64,000 nucleotides of DNA from JACOMY01 sp046233115 (GTDB lineage: Bacteria > Pseudomonadota > Alphaproteobacteria > Kiloniellales > JACOMY01). This document shows positions 41,755-51,055 of the stretch, one piece after another. The stretch covers positions 372,001 to 436,000 of the forward strand of contig JBJXHM010000002.1 of assembly GCA_046233115.1 (NCBI GenBank), written 5' to 3'. Numbering within the stretch: position 1 is the first letter of the stretch; each line of letters opens with the position of its first letter. The notes under the pieces were generated by a model. That model worked only from the letters and a program-made list of their open reading frames with translations, was not told the origin of the DNA and did no database searches. The position numbers were made by a program, and so were the translations under genes.

Positions 41755-42393
41755 TTAGTTCAGGATCGCGGTCGGCGGCAGCGTGGCCTCGATGCGCTTG
41801 ATCAGGTCGTCCAGGTTGCCGCCGTTCTGGCGCAGGACGGAGTTGTACTCCTCCTGCAGAGAGGTGGTGAGGCGGATGCCCTCGGCCGAGAAATCGTAGA
41901 TCAGCAGCTTGCTGCCAGCCTTGCGCAGGAACCACTCCACCTTCGCGACCTCGCCGCCGGGGGTGACGATGTTGGTCACCGCGCCGACCACGTTGGGGTC
42001 GCGGCTGGAGGTGCGGGTCGAGACCACGTCGAAGCTCTCGCCCTTGTAGTTGTCGAAGATCGGCAGGAATCGGACGATCAGGGTCTCACGCACCGCTGTG
42101 GTGAAGCGGCTGCGCTGCTCTTCCGTCGCACCGCGCCAGTAGCGGGCCAGGACCTGCTGGGCCACCAGGCGCAGGTCGATGTTCTCGTTCAGCAGGGCGC
42201 GGAAGCGCTGCACCCGTTCCGCCTCGCCAACCGAGGTGTCGGCGAGCTCGCTGATCGCGCGGTTGCCCATGGTGGTCAGGAAGACGTCGGCCTCTTGCTG
42301 GATGTCGGCGCGCGCCGGCAGGGGCCCGGTGGCGACCGCCAGCAGCAGGCCGGCAAGGGCAGCAAAGAGGGAACGGCGCTTCAAAGCAGTCAT
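41755..42393 (-). CDS. mlaC: MlaC/Ttg2D family phospholipid-binding protein
   Basis: The 212-residue periplasmic protein has a signal peptide (about residues 1-28, ending LPARA) and MlaC-type segments VFLTTMGNRAISELAD, LLNENIDLRLVAQQVLARYWRGA, FLPIFDNYKGESFDVV and KLLIYDFSAEGIRL. MlaC ferries phospholipids between the outer-membrane lipoprotein MlaA and the inner-membrane ABC complex MlaFEDB. MlaA is encoded just upstream, but mlaFEDB is not in the window. The 45 upstream in-frame codons overlap the mlaA end and were discarded; AGAAGG precedes the ATG. Confidence 0.92.
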   Translation of the reverse strand: MTALKRRSLFAALAGLLLAVATGPLPARADIQQEADVFLTTMGNRAISELADTSVGEAERVQRFRALLNENIDLRLVAQQVLARYWRGATEEQRSRFTTAVRETLIVRFLPIFDNYKGESFDVVSTRTSSRDPNVVGAVTNIVTPGGEVAKVEWFLRKAGSKLLIYDFSAEGIRLTTSLQEEYNSVLRQNGGNLDDLIKRIEATLPPTAILN

Positions 42394-42418
42394 GATCGAA
42401 CCTTCTCGCTGATCGGGT

Positions 42419-43213
42419 CTAGTCCGCGTTCTCGTAGTTTTCGAAGTCCGGCAAGGGAATTTCCTCCGGACGGCCGTTGCGGATCTCCGCTTCGCGGTTC
42501 TGACGATAGAGTGACCGTAGCCTGACATAGTAGTCGATGGAGTCCGACTTCAAGGTGTCGATCACCTCGATGTTGCGCGCCCTGAGGTCGATGCCCTCCA
42601 GCGCGCGGCGGCCGATGAAGATGTAGGTGATGTCCGCGTCGCTCAGGTTGGTCGCGTAGTCGAGGACATAGGGCCAGGGATCGAGCAGGGCATCGACGCC
42701 CAGGCCGATCGCGTCGCGCAGGTTGGAGGGACCGAGCAGGGGCAGGACCAGGTAGAAGCCCTCGCCTACGCCCCAGACCGCCAGGGTCTGGCCGAAGTCC
42801 TCGTCGTGGTATTCGTAGCCCCATTCGGCGGCCACGTCGAAGATGCCGGCGACGCCGATGGTGGTGTTGATCAGGAAGCGCATGGCCGTGGTTTCGGCGC
42901 GCTCCCACTCGCCCTGGAACAGGTCGTTGAAGAGGACGACCGGCGCGCCGAGGTTGCGGGTGGCATTGTAGACGCCGTCCTGCACCGGCTCCGGCAGCAG
43001 GAAGCGATAGGTCGCCGCCGCCGGCTGGATCACCATGGCGTCCAGGGCACCGTTGATCGCGAAGGTGAAGCGGTTGATGAACTCGAGCGGATCGTTGTCG
43101 TCGCCGTAGGCGGCGTCTTGGGAGTTGCTGCTGGCGCAACCGCCGACCAGAGACACGGACAACAAGGCGGCCATGCAGGCCGTTGCGGGTCGGCGAAGAA
43201 AAGATTTGTTCAC
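42419..43213 (-). CDS. mlaA: MlaA/VacJ family lipoprotein
   Basis: The 264-residue lipoprotein starts at GTG with VNKSFLRR and has a lipobox (LVGGC) for lipid attachment. The VacJ segments are DPLEFINRFTFAINGALDAM, NLGAPVVLFNDLFQGEWERA, RFLINTTIGVAGIFDVAAEWG and GEGFYLVLPLLGPSNLRDAIG. MlaA sits in the outer membrane and removes misplaced phospholipids from the outer leaflet, passing them to MlaC, encoded 25 bases downstream in the same operon. A G-rich sequence (GGGGG) seven bases before the GTG supports this start over a TTG 24 codons upstream. Confidence 0.94.
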   Translation of the reverse strand: MNKSFLRRPATACMAALLSVSLVGGCASSNSQDAAYGDDNDPLEFINRFTFAINGALDAMVIQPAAATYRFLLPEPVQDGVYNATRNLGAPVVLFNDLFQGEWERAETTAMRFLINTTIGVAGIFDVAAEWGYEYHDEDFGQTLAVWGVGEGFYLVLPLLGPSNLRDAIGLGVDALLDPWPYVLDYATNLSDADITYIFIGRRALEGIDLRARNIEVIDTLKSDSIDYYVRLRSLYRQNREAEIRNGRPEEIPLPDFENYENAD

Positions 43214-43521
43214 CGCTTGCCCCCCTGGCTGTCCGTCATCGCGTACCACCCCATCATCAGTCCGCTTCCGTCCGCAACCTGCCAACAGATCCTTGCCTAG
43301 CGGGTTTTCATAGGCGAAGACAAGCCCTTAGATTGGCCTGCGGCCACCCGCTACGCGAACCTGGTCGCGTCAGCAAACCCGATCTCGTGCGGGTGTTATA
43401 ACCATTCGCTTCGCCGAGGGCGAGGGGCCAAATGTGAACGACGCCCGATCGAAAGACGGTGTGTTTTATGTGTCACCCTGTGGCAAGAAGGTCGAAATTC
43501 AGACTGTGAAAGGGGTATTCC
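43214..43521. other. Divergent intergenic region between mlaA and a thioesterase gene
   Basis: These 308 bases should contain promoters for both genes. The right half is more AT-rich than surroundings (around 43390-43510). A short frame starting at 43434 can be read through into the thioesterase gene in another phase and looks non-coding. No hairpin or repeat of note is present. Confidence 0.4.
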
Positions 43522-44046
43522 GTGCCGAGGCTAAGGCTCGAAGAGGGAAGGGGTTCCGACCTGCTGAAGATCAGCGGCTATTCGGTTCAGCCCGAGTGGA
43601 TCGACTACAACGGACATATGAACGTGGCCTACTACGTGTTGGCCTTCGATCTGGCGGTGGACGAGATCTTCAACCTGATCGGCTTGTCCGAGCGCTATCG
43701 CGAGGAGAGCGGATTCAGCAGCTTCGCGATTGAATCGCACGTCACCTGGCAGCGCGAGCTGCATCTGGGCGATCCGCTGCTGGTGACGGTCCAGTTCCTG
43801 GCCTTCGATGGCAAGCGGGTGCATACGATCTATCATATGTACCACGCCGAGGAGGGCTATCTGGCGGCCACGTCCGAATGGCTGCAGATGTCGATCGACA
43901 TGCGGATCCGGCGCAGCGCGCCCTTCCAGCCGGAGGTCGCCGACAAGATCGCAGCCCTGGTCGAGCGGCATCGCGCTCTGCCCTGGCCCTCGGAGGTCGG
44001 CCGGGTCATGGGCGTGAAGTCGACCAGCAGAAAGGCCGGCTCGTGA
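43522..44046 (+). CDS. Hotdog-fold acyl-CoA thioesterase family protein
   Basis: The 174-residue protein has the 4HBT-type active-site region VQPEWIDYNGHMNVAYYVLAFD, with Asp and the NGHMN motif, then ESHVTWQRELHLGDPLLVTVQFLAFDGKRVHTIYHMYH, the second strand pair. Proteins of this group hydrolyse acyl-CoA esters in the cytosol; close types are found in carnitine or betaine metabolism, but no such genes are nearby. It starts at GTG with AAAGGGG seven bases upstream. A ClC gene follows 52 bases later in the same direction. Confidence 0.86.
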   Translation: MPRLRLEEGRGSDLLKISGYSVQPEWIDYNGHMNVAYYVLAFDLAVDEIFNLIGLSERYREESGFSSFAIESHVTWQRELHLGDPLLVTVQFLAFDGKRVHTIYHMYHAEEGYLAATSEWLQMSIDMRIRRSAPFQPEVADKIAALVERHRALPWPSEVGRVMGVKSTSRKAGS

Positions 44047-44098
44047 GATCGCGGCGATGATCGCAAGCCCCTAGCCGAAGAACTGGGAGCAGCAACCT

Positions 44099-45496
44099 GT
44101 GAGCCTCTTCCTGCCGCGCAAGCCCGTCGGACTCGATCCTCTCGCGGGCCTGCCCTTGCCGCGGCTCTGCGGGGTCGGGGTGCTGTCGGGGGCGGTGGGT
44201 GCGCTCGCGGCGATAGGCTTGCGCGAATCCTTTGCCGCGCTGAACCGGCTCTTCTACGGGATCAACCTGGAGGCCCATGCCAGCGACGCACAGGCACTGG
44301 ACTGGTGGTGGCCGGTGCTGGTGCTGGGCGTGGGCGGGCTGGTCATCGGCCTCTTCGTGCGTTTCGTGATATCGGGTGGCCGGGTGCACGGCGTGCCCGA
44401 CGTGATCGAGGCCGCCAGTTCGCGTGAGGCGCGGCTGCCGCTGCGCGACACCCTGCTGGTCGGGATCGGCAGCATCGCCACACTCGGCATCGGCGCCTCG
44501 GTCGGGCGCGAGGGGCCGGTGGTCCACCTGGCGGCCGGCCTTTCCGGCCCGCTCTCCTCCTGGCTCAAGGTCAATGCCGCGGCCAGACGCCTGATCATGG
44601 GCGGTGCGGTCGCGGCTGCGGTCGCGGTCTCCTTCAACGCCACCCTGGCCGGCACCCTCTTCGCGTTGGAGCTGGTGGTGCGGCGTTACGCCTTCTCCGC
44701 CTTCGCGCCGGTGGCGATCGCGGCCTCGGTTGGGACCCTGTTGGGCCACATCGTCTATGGTGACGATCCGGCCTTCGTCATCCCCTCCGACTGGCACATC
44801 GTGAACTACTACGAGCTGCCGGCCTTCTTCGTGCTGGGCTTGCTGGCAGCCCTGCTGGCGGCGGCCTTCATGTGGACGATCTTCCGTTTGAACCGGGTCT
44901 TCCAGTGGACGAGGCTGCCGCGTTGGTGCTGGCCCGGCCTGGCCGGAACCATCTTGGGCCTGGTCGTGGTTTGGCGACCTGAGGTGCTGGGCGTCGGCTA
45001 CGAGGCGACCTCCCATGTGCTGGCCGGCGATTATCCGCTGGAACTGGTGGCGCAGATCCTGGTGCTCAAGCTGCTGGTGACGGCGCTCTGCCTGGCCAGT
45101 GGCTTCGTCGGCGGGGTCTTTTCTCCCTCGGTGGTGCTGGGGGCGATGCTGGGCGCCAGTTTCGGTATGGCCTCGGCTTTGGTCTTTCCCTTCGCGCTCA
45201 CCGACGATGGCGCCTATGCCCTGGTCGGCATGGCGGCGGTGGCCGGCGTCGTGCTGGGTGCGCCGGTCTCCACCATCGTCATGGTGGTGGAGCTCACCGG
45301 CGGCTTCTCCATCACCCTGGCGGTTGCGATCGCCGCCGTGGTGGCCTCGGTCGCTAGCCATCAGATGGGGGTCATGTCCTTCTTCCAGTCGGTGGTGGAG
45401 GCGCGGCGGCGAAACCTGCTGCACCGGCCCGAGGACGCGGCCAGGAAGGACCCGCCGGCGGAGTCAGCCGCGGCCGAGGAGTCTCCGAAAGCCTGA
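44099..45496 (+). CDS. ClC-family chloride channel or Cl-/H+ antiporter
   Basis: The 465-residue protein has about 10-12 hydrophobic helices and the three ClC selectivity motifs: GGRVHGVPDVIEA (GSGIP-like), SVGREGPVVHLAAG (GREGP, keeping the gating Glu) and SGFVGGVFSPSVVLGAMLGA (GxFxP). The extended C-terminus is short and lacks CBS domains. It moves Cl- and perhaps protons across the inner membrane. The start is GTG with GGGAG about 10 bases upstream. The final 25 residues are charged and probably cytoplasmic. Confidence 0.92.
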   Translation: MSLFLPRKPVGLDPLAGLPLPRLCGVGVLSGAVGALAAIGLRESFAALNRLFYGINLEAHASDAQALDWWWPVLVLGVGGLVIGLFVRFVISGGRVHGVPDVIEAASSREARLPLRDTLLVGIGSIATLGIGASVGREGPVVHLAAGLSGPLSSWLKVNAAARRLIMGGAVAAAVAVSFNATLAGTLFALELVVRRYAFSAFAPVAIAASVGTLLGHIVYGDDPAFVIPSDWHIVNYYELPAFFVLGLLAALLAAAFMWTIFRLNRVFQWTRLPRWCWPGLAGTILGLVVVWRPEVLGVGYEATSHVLAGDYPLELVAQILVLKLLVTALCLASGFVGGVFSPSVVLGAMLGASFGMASALVFPFALTDDGAYALVGMAAVAGVVLGAPVSTIVMVVELTGGFSITLAVAIAAVVASVASHQMGVMSFFQSVVEARRRNLLHRPEDAARKDPPAESAAAEESPKA

Positions 45497-45527
45497 GGCC
45501 CAGGTCCCAAGGATCAGGTCGCGAGGA

Positions 45528-46664
45528 TCAGTCCTCGCCGCTGTAGGCCAGGTCGGTGGCGAGCGGCGCGTCGCCGGCGATCTTGGCGACCGGGTGGTGG
45601 GCCAGCACCAGCTTCACCGCACGCCGGGTAAAGAAGAGCCCCGCTGCCGGCGCCTTGATCGCCAGGCGTTCGGCCCCCGGTGCCGCCGTCGGGTCGATCA
45701 GCTCGGCCACGGTCTGGCCGGCTTCGACCCGTTCTCCGAGCGTGACCTGGTAGGCGAGGATGCCACTTGCCGGGGTGCGGAGGACCGCGCAGGCCTCGAT
45801 GGCGGTCGGCCCGCAGGTGAGCGGCGGGTGGCCCGCCACCGCGCCCGAGATCACGCCCCGGTGCAGCAGATAGCGATAGAGCGCCCCGGCGTCGCGGGCG
45901 CCCAGGTGGTCCTCGACATCGGCCCGGCCGCGCAGCTCCACCGTGGTGGCGAAGCAAGCCAGCGGGATCGGGTGGTCGGGATAGGCGCGCTGCAGCATCA
46001 GCCAGGGCCGCGAGTTGGACTCGTCGAAGGCGGCGCCGGCCCCACCTTCGTCGAGCAGGACCACCTTGGCATCCAGCTCGGCCGCCAGCGCGCCGATCTC
46101 CTCCCAGTGCTGCGGCAGGGTATAGAGGTGCAGCAGCGCCTCGTCGTCGCAGTGCAGATCGAGGACGTAGTCGGCGGTCAGCGATTCCGCCATCAGGCTG
46201 TGCTTCAGGGCGTCGAGCGCGTGCCTCTGGCGCCTGGCCTGCAGGGCTGCCAGCAGGGCCTCGCGGATGGTGGCGACGTTGGCAGCCGGATCCGGGGTGA
46301 GCTTGCCGGCGACGCGCTCGATGATCGCTTCCTCCAGGTTGGGCCAGCCGCGGTTGAAGTTGCCGCCGCCGCGCAGCTCATGGCGGCCGATGTGGCGCTC
46401 GTCGATCCACTGCGCCAGCCCGATCGGGTTGGCATAGGGCACCAGCACGATCTCGCCGACGATCAGGCCGCCCTTGTCGGCCTCGGCCAGTAGCTCCAGC
46501 AGGTGGTGGGCTGCCATCATCGCCGGAGTCTCGTCGGCGTGGATCGAGGCCTGGATGTAGGCCCTGGGCCGGGCGCCGGGCTGGCCGAAGCCGTGCAGCA
46601 CCAGGCTTTGCTGCGTTCCCGGCGTCGGCGATAACAGCTCTACGACGTCTCTGCGGTAGGTCAT
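45528..46664 (-). CDS. Succinylglutamate desuccinylase/aspartoacylase (AstE/AspA) family protein
   Basis: The 378-residue zinc-dependent M14-like deacylase has the metal site: AYIQASIHADETPAMMAAHHLL (His and Glu), then the third ligand region YVLDLHCDDEALLHLYT, and a catalytic region ACFATTVELRGR. Later the chain carries a lipoyl-like domain (ILAYQVTLGERVEAGQTVAELI), a barrel of the type seen in this subgroup. The substrate is an N-acyl amino acid of unknown kind. The gene is coupled to pqiA by a 4-base overlap (ATGA), with AAGGGAT upstream of its own ATG. The start is family-like; 70 upstream codons fall inside pqiA. Confidence 0.88.
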   Translation of the reverse strand: MTYRRDVVELLSPTPGTQQSLVLHGFGQPGARPRAYIQASIHADETPAMMAAHHLLELLAEADKGGLIVGEIVLVPYANPIGLAQWIDERHIGRHELRGGGNFNRGWPNLEEAIIERVAGKLTPDPAANVATIREALLAALQARRQRHALDALKHSLMAESLTADYVLDLHCDDEALLHLYTLPQHWEEIGALAAELDAKVVLLDEGGAGAAFDESNSRPWLMLQRAYPDHPIPLACFATTVELRGRADVEDHLGARDAGALYRYLLHRGVISGAVAGHPPLTCGPTAIEACAVLRTPASGILAYQVTLGERVEAGQTVAELIDPTAAPGAERLAIKAPAAGLFFTRRAVKLVLAHHPVAKIAGDAPLATDLAYSGED

Positions 46665-47251
46665 GGCCGCCGATCCCTTCCTGGTTGGCGTCTCTCGGCT
46701 GCGGAGCCTGCCACGCGCTTGGCCAGGGCGGCAATGTAGGAGACTGTGCCGATCGAAAGCGTCACAGCCAGGGTGAAGAGATAGATGCCGGCATGCAGCG
46801 CCACGTCGGAGACGATGGAGATCTGCAGCGCCACCACCACCAGCGCGACGACGAAGACGTCCAGCATCGACCACTTGCCCAGAGTCTCGATCCAGGCCAG
46901 CGTGCGCAGGAAGCCCGGCCGTGTCACCGGCGCCAGGAACCAGAGATAGAAGGCCAGCACCAGCTTGCCGATCGGGAAGAGGATGGAAAAGACTGTGAGG
47001 ACCAGGAAGAGGAAGATCTCGCCGTTTTCCAGCAGGCGCCAGACCGAGTCCAGGATCGAAACCTTGTCGCCGATGAAGACGAAGGCCTCCACCGTCATGA
47101 TCGGGGTGACCCAGCCGGCGATCAGCAGGGCCATCGAGCCGACCAGCAGCAGGCCGACGATCCAGCGGCGATGGCCGCCGCTGAGGTGCGCCAGGGACTG
47201 ACGGGCGGCCTGCTGGCGCTGCGGGCCCTCCGGCTGGTTGTTATCGGCCAT
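46661..47251 (-). CDS. PqiA-family paraquat-inducible membrane protein
   Basis: The 196-residue protein has four transmembrane helices and the PqiA stretches GDKVSILDSVWRLLENGEIFLFLVLTVFSILFPIGKLVLAFYLW and IETLGKWSMLDVFVVALVVVALQI. PqiA proteins belong to a membrane lipid-transport group with PqiB/MCE proteins in other bacteria; no MCE gene is nearby. It is the first gene of a pair with the AstE-like hydrolase. A 21-bp tandem repeat duplicates the start region, so Met at 47251 or 47272 is possible; the first gives MADNNQPEGPQ. Divergent from hisZ. Confidence 0.87.
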   Translation of the reverse strand: MADNNQPEGPQRQQAARQSLAHLSGGHRRWIVGLLLVGSMALLIAGWVTPIMTVEAFVFIGDKVSILDSVWRLLENGEIFLFLVLTVFSILFPIGKLVLAFYLWFLAPVTRPGFLRTLAWIETLGKWSMLDVFVVALVVVALQISIVSDVALHAGIYLFTLAVTLSIGTVSYIAALAKRVAGSAAERRQPGRDRRP

Positions 47252-47285
47252 GCGTTTTGACGCCCCGGCCATGCGTTTTGACGCC
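47245..47285. repeat. 21-bp tandem duplication over the pqiA start codon
   Basis: CGGCCATGCGTTTTGACGCC occurs at 47245-47264 and again at 47266-47285, a 21-base offset. On the minus strand each copy contains an ATG in frame with the pqiA family gene, so the start and its upstream context are doubled (SKRMAGASKRMADN in the read-through peptide). Confidence 0.85.
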
Positions 47286-47420
47286 AACGTCACCTTTCCC
47301 TTTGCGCTGGTAGGCCAGCCCTCGCTATCAAGGGCGCCGCTCCATCGTTTGTCACCCAGAGCCGCCGGCCGCGGCAAGAGGTGGCGCAGCGCTAACCCCC
47401 GAGGGAAGGGCAAGTCCGCC

Positions 47421-48593
47421 ATGTCCGAGGAACGCCAGAAGGCCCTGCTGCCGGCCGGCCTCTCCGATCTGCTTGCGCCGGATGCGCGGGCCGAGGCGCT
47501 CGCGGTCGACTGCCTGATCGGCTGCTGCGAGGCCTATGGCTACGAGCGGGTGAAGCCGCCGATGCTGGAGTTCGAGGAGAGCCTGCTGGCCGGTGCCGGC
47601 AGCGCGGTCGCCGGCGACACCTTCCGCCTGATGGATCCGGTCAGCCAGCGCATGCTGGGCCTGCGCGCAGACATGACGCCGCAGGTGGTGCGCATCGCCG
47701 CCTGCCGGATGACCGCGGCCCCCCGGCCCTTGCGACTCTGCTACGCCGGCCAGGTGTTGCGCCAGCGCGGCGACCAGCTTCGCCCCGAGCGGCAGTTCGC
47801 CCAGGTCGGCGCCGAGCTGATTGGCCTCGACTCCGCCGCCGCCGATGCCGAGGTCGCGCTGCTCGCCTGCGATGCCCTGCTGGCGCTGGGCGTCCGGGAG
47901 CTGTCGCTGGACCTGACACTGCCCTCGCTGGTGGGAACGGTCGGCACCGCGCTGGGCCTGCCCGAGCGTCAGCTGCGTCTGCTGGGCGAGGCCCTGGACC
48001 GCAAGGATGCGGCCTCGGTCGCCGACCTGGCCGGCGCCAAGGCCGAGCCCTTCTTGGCACTGCTGGCTGCGGTCGGGCCGCTGGACAGCGCACTGGAGCG
48101 GCTGCAGGCGCTGGAGCTGCCGGAGGAGGCGGCCCAGCAGGTGATCCGCCTGAGCGAGGTCGCCGCCATGCTGGTGGCCGCCGCACCCGACTTGACCATC
48201 ACCGTCGATCCGGTCGAGCATCGCGGGCACGTCTATCAGATCGGCCTCTCCTTCACCCTCTTCGGCAAGAGCGTGCGTGGCGAGTTGGGCCGGGGCGGGC
48301 GCTATCTGGCCGACCGCCTGGACGGCAGCAGCGAACCGGGCACCGGCTTCACCCTCTTCACCGACACGGTGATGCGGGCGGCACCGGCGGGCTCCGTAGC
48401 GGCGCGGCTGTTCCTACCGGAGGGGACGGCGCGAGCCGAAGCGGTCGCGCTACGCGCTGAGGGCTGGGCGACGGTGCACGGGCTGGAGCCGGTCGCGGAC
48501 GAGGAAGCGGAGGCGCGGCGCTTGCGCTGCAGCCATCTCTGGCGCGAGGGTCGGGTCGTGGCACTCGCGGCCCCGAAGGAGAAGCGGTCATGA
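47421..48593 (+). CDS. hisZ: ATP phosphoribosyltransferase regulatory subunit HisZ
   Basis: The 390-residue protein is a HisRS-like paralogue that activates the short form of HisG in histidine synthesis. It has YGYERVKPPMLEFEESLLAGAG, RLMDPVSQRMLGLRADMTPQVVRIAA and RGELGRGGRYLAD, the class II synthetase-like framework. It begins MSEERQKALLPAGLSDLL with GAGGGAAGGG upstream; the earlier in-frame codons cross the repeat and were discarded. It overlaps purA by 4 bases, the classic alphaproteobacterial pair. hisG is not in the window. Confidence 0.93.
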   Translation: MSEERQKALLPAGLSDLLAPDARAEALAVDCLIGCCEAYGYERVKPPMLEFEESLLAGAGSAVAGDTFRLMDPVSQRMLGLRADMTPQVVRIAACRMTAAPRPLRLCYAGQVLRQRGDQLRPERQFAQVGAELIGLDSAAADAEVALLACDALLALGVRELSLDLTLPSLVGTVGTALGLPERQLRLLGEALDRKDAASVADLAGAKAEPFLALLAAVGPLDSALERLQALELPEEAAQQVIRLSEVAAMLVAAAPDLTITVDPVEHRGHVYQIGLSFTLFGKSVRGELGRGGRYLADRLDGSSEPGTGFTLFTDTVMRAAPAGSVAARLFLPEGTARAEAVALRAEGWATVHGLEPVADEEAEARRLRCSHLWREGRVVALAAPKEKRS

Positions 48594-49879
48594 GCAACGT
48601 GGTGGTCGTCGGCTCGCAGTGGGGCGACGAGGGCAAAGGCAAGATCGTCGACTGGCTGTCGGAGCGTGCCGAGGTCGTGGTGCGTTTCCAGGGCGGCCAC
48701 AACGCCGGGCACACCCTGGTGATCGACAAGGTGGCCTACAAGCTGTCGCTATTGCCCTCAGGCGTGGTGCGCAACAAGCTCTCGGTGATCGGCAACGGCG
48801 TGGTGGTCGATCCCTGGGCGCTGCTGGCCGAGATCGAGCGGCTGGGCGAGCAGGGCGTCGTGGTGACGCCGGAGCGGCTGCGTATCGCCGAGAACGCGGC
48901 GCTGATCCTGCCGATCCACGCCGCTCTCGACCAGGCGCGGGAAGCGGCGCAAGGCGCTGCCAAGATCGGCACCACTGGCCGCGGTATCGGCCCGGCCTAC
49001 GAGGACAAGGTCGGCCGCCGCGCGGTGCGGCTCTGCGATCTGGCCGACCCGGCCTTCCTGGAGGAGCGGCTGGCGGCGCTGCTGACGCACCATAACGCGC
49101 TGCTGGCCGGCCTGAGGGCCGATACCTGGACCCTTGACCAGATCCTGCCGTCGCTGATGGAGATCGCGCCCCGGCTGCTGCCCTTCGCCGACTGCGTCTG
49201 GCGCATCCTGGACGAGCACCGCCACCGCGGCAGCTGGGTGCTCTACGAGGGCGCCCAGGGCGCCATGCTGGACATCGACCACGGCACCTATCCCTACGTC
49301 ACCTCTTCGAACACCGTGGCCGGCCAGGGCTGGGCCGGCAGCGGGGCGCCACTGACCAAGGCGACCTACGTGCTGGGCATCACCAAGGCCTACACCACCC
49401 GCGTCGGCTCCGGTCCCTTTCCGACCGAGCTGACGGACGCCAACGGCGAGCGCCTGGGCGAGCGCGGCCGCGAGTTCGGGGTGGTCACCGGCCGCAAGCG
49501 GCGCTGCGGCTGGTTCGACGCGGTGCTGGTGCGCCAGGCGGTGAAGGTCGGCGGCATCGACGGCATCGCCTTCACCAAGCTGGACGTGCTGGACGGCTTC
49601 GACGAGATCAAGATCTGCACCGCCTACGAGATCGACGGCCAGCTCTACGACCGCTTGCCGGCGCTACCGGCGCTGCAAGCCCGCGCCAAGCCGGTTTACG
49701 AGACCCTGCCCGGTTGGAGCGAGAGCACCGAGGGCGCGCGCAGCTTCGCCGACCTGCCGGCCACCTGCATCAAGTACGTGCGCCGGGTCGAGGAGCTGAT
49801 CGAGGCCCCGGTCGCCCTGCTCTCCACCTCGCCCGAGCGCGAGGACACCATCCTGGTCCGCGACCCCTTCCTGGTCTGA
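48590..49879 (+). CDS. purA: Adenylosuccinate synthetase
   Basis: The 429-residue enzyme makes adenylosuccinate from IMP and aspartate with GTP. Its start contains the GTP-binding VVVGSQWGDEGKGKIVDWLSERAE, with FQGGHNAGHTLV, KIGTTGRGIGPAYEDKVGRRA and VLYEGAQGAMLDIDHGTYPYVTSSNT. All active-site segments are intact and length is normal. It is co-translated with hisZ (4-base overlap). The pairing of a histidine and a purine gene is common in this class and links two pathways that share metabolites. Confidence 0.98.
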   Translation: MSNVVVVGSQWGDEGKGKIVDWLSERAEVVVRFQGGHNAGHTLVIDKVAYKLSLLPSGVVRNKLSVIGNGVVVDPWALLAEIERLGEQGVVVTPERLRIAENAALILPIHAALDQAREAAQGAAKIGTTGRGIGPAYEDKVGRRAVRLCDLADPAFLEERLAALLTHHNALLAGLRADTWTLDQILPSLMEIAPRLLPFADCVWRILDEHRHRGSWVLYEGAQGAMLDIDHGTYPYVTSSNTVAGQGWAGSGAPLTKATYVLGITKAYTTRVGSGPFPTELTDANGERLGERGREFGVVTGRKRRCGWFDAVLVRQAVKVGGIDGIAFTKLDVLDGFDEIKICTAYEIDGQLYDRLPALPALQARAKPVYETLPGWSESTEGARSFADLPATCIKYVRRVEELIEAPVALLSTSPEREDTILVRDPFLV

Positions 49880-50005
49880 GCGATCTGTCTCGCTGGAGGC
49901 TGCGGCGCCGCGGCTTTGCGGCCTCTTCGCCCTGTGTTACGGTCTGGCAGAGGGCCGTGTGCAGGCGGAGGGTCTGCACGCCCCCCTGGCAGACGATGGA
50001 CGGCC

Positions 50006-51055
50006 ATGTCTCCTGGCGTGTCACAGGCAACGACGAGCGCGAGCGAGCTCAATCCCAAGATTCTGGCGGCGGCGGCCAGCGGGATCGAGGAGCTGATCGC
50101 GCGCCATGGCGGTGACGTCGAGTCCATCTTCGGACGCGCCACCATCCGTACCGACCAGCTTGCCTCGCCGATCAACGAGCTGAACCTGCTGCAGTTCTGC
50201 GCCCTCTTCGAGGAGGCAGCGCGGCAGACCGGCTACGACAACTTCGGCCTACAGTTCGGCCAAGGCTTCGCGCCGCAGCGCCTGGGCGCCATCGGCTACA
50301 TCGCCATCACCTCGCCGACCCTGGCAGCCGGGCTGCAGAACCTGGTGCGCTATTTCCCGGCCCACCAGGAATCCTCGGTGCTGACGGTCGAGGCCGAGCG
50401 CGACCTGCTGTGGCTGACCTACCAGATCGTCGATCCTCGGATCAAAGCCAGGCGGCAGGATGCGGAGCTCTCGCTCGGCATGTTCTGCAACATCCTGCGC
50501 AACGCGCTGGGGCCGGACTGGGCGCCGCTGGAGGTCCACTTCGAGCATCAGCGCCCCGACGGTGGCCGCGAGCACGAGCGCCGCTTCGGCGCGCCGACCC
50601 TGTTCGGCCAGCGCACCAACGCCATCGCCTTCAAGCGCGAGGCGCTGAGCCGGCCGATGAGCGCCTGCGATCCCTACCTCTTCGCCGTCATCGAGCCCTT
50701 CCTGGCGCAGCGCGCCGCCACCCGCCGGGCGCCGACCGACTACGTCGCCGCGCTGAAGCAGGAGATCAAGCTGCAGCTCGGCGAGGGCTCCTCCACCCTG
50801 AAGGCCCTGGCGCGGCGCATGGGCGTCGAGACGGCGGAGCTGCAGCGTCGCCTGCGCGAGCTGGGCGTCAGCTACAACGACCTGCTGCGTGCCGCGCGCC
50901 AGGACCTGGCGCTGCGCTACGTGCGGGAGAGCGACATGCCGCTGACCGAGATCGCGCTCGCGGTGGGCTATTCCGAGCTCTCTGCCTTCTCGCGCGCCTT
51001 CCGGGCCTGGACCGGCCTCTCGCCGCAGCGCTATCGCCAGGACGCACGCGGCTGA
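50006..51055 (+). CDS. AraC-family transcriptional regulator
   Basis: The 349-residue regulator has an N-terminal ligand-binding domain of the arabinose-binding-like type (about residues 20-210, PF12625 style, with LLQFCALFEEAARQTGYDNFGLQFG) and a C-terminal AraC helix-turn-helix (about 245-345) ending in MPLTEIALAVGYSELSAFSRAFRAWTGLSPQRYR. It starts at MSPGVSQATTSASELNPK. The gene lies upstream of a solute-binding protein gene in the same direction, so control of that gene is likely but unproven. There is no signal peptide. Confidence 0.9.
   Translation: MSPGVSQATTSASELNPKILAAAASGIEELIARHGGDVESIFGRATIRTDQLASPINELNLLQFCALFEEAARQTGYDNFGLQFGQGFAPQRLGAIGYIAITSPTLAAGLQNLVRYFPAHQESSVLTVEAERDLLWLTYQIVDPRIKARRQDAELSLGMFCNILRNALGPDWAPLEVHFEHQRPDGGREHERRFGAPTLFGQRTNAIAFKREALSRPMSACDPYLFAVIEPFLAQRAATRRAPTDYVAALKQEIKLQLGEGSSTLKALARRMGVETAELQRRLRELGVSYNDLLRAARQDLALRYVRESDMPLTEIALAVGYSELSAFSRAFRAWTGLSPQRYRQDARG

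Noticed and set aside
43434..43733. A 99-codon frame before and inside the thioesterase gene
   Set aside because: It overlaps the recognisable thioesterase in a different phase and has no family features.
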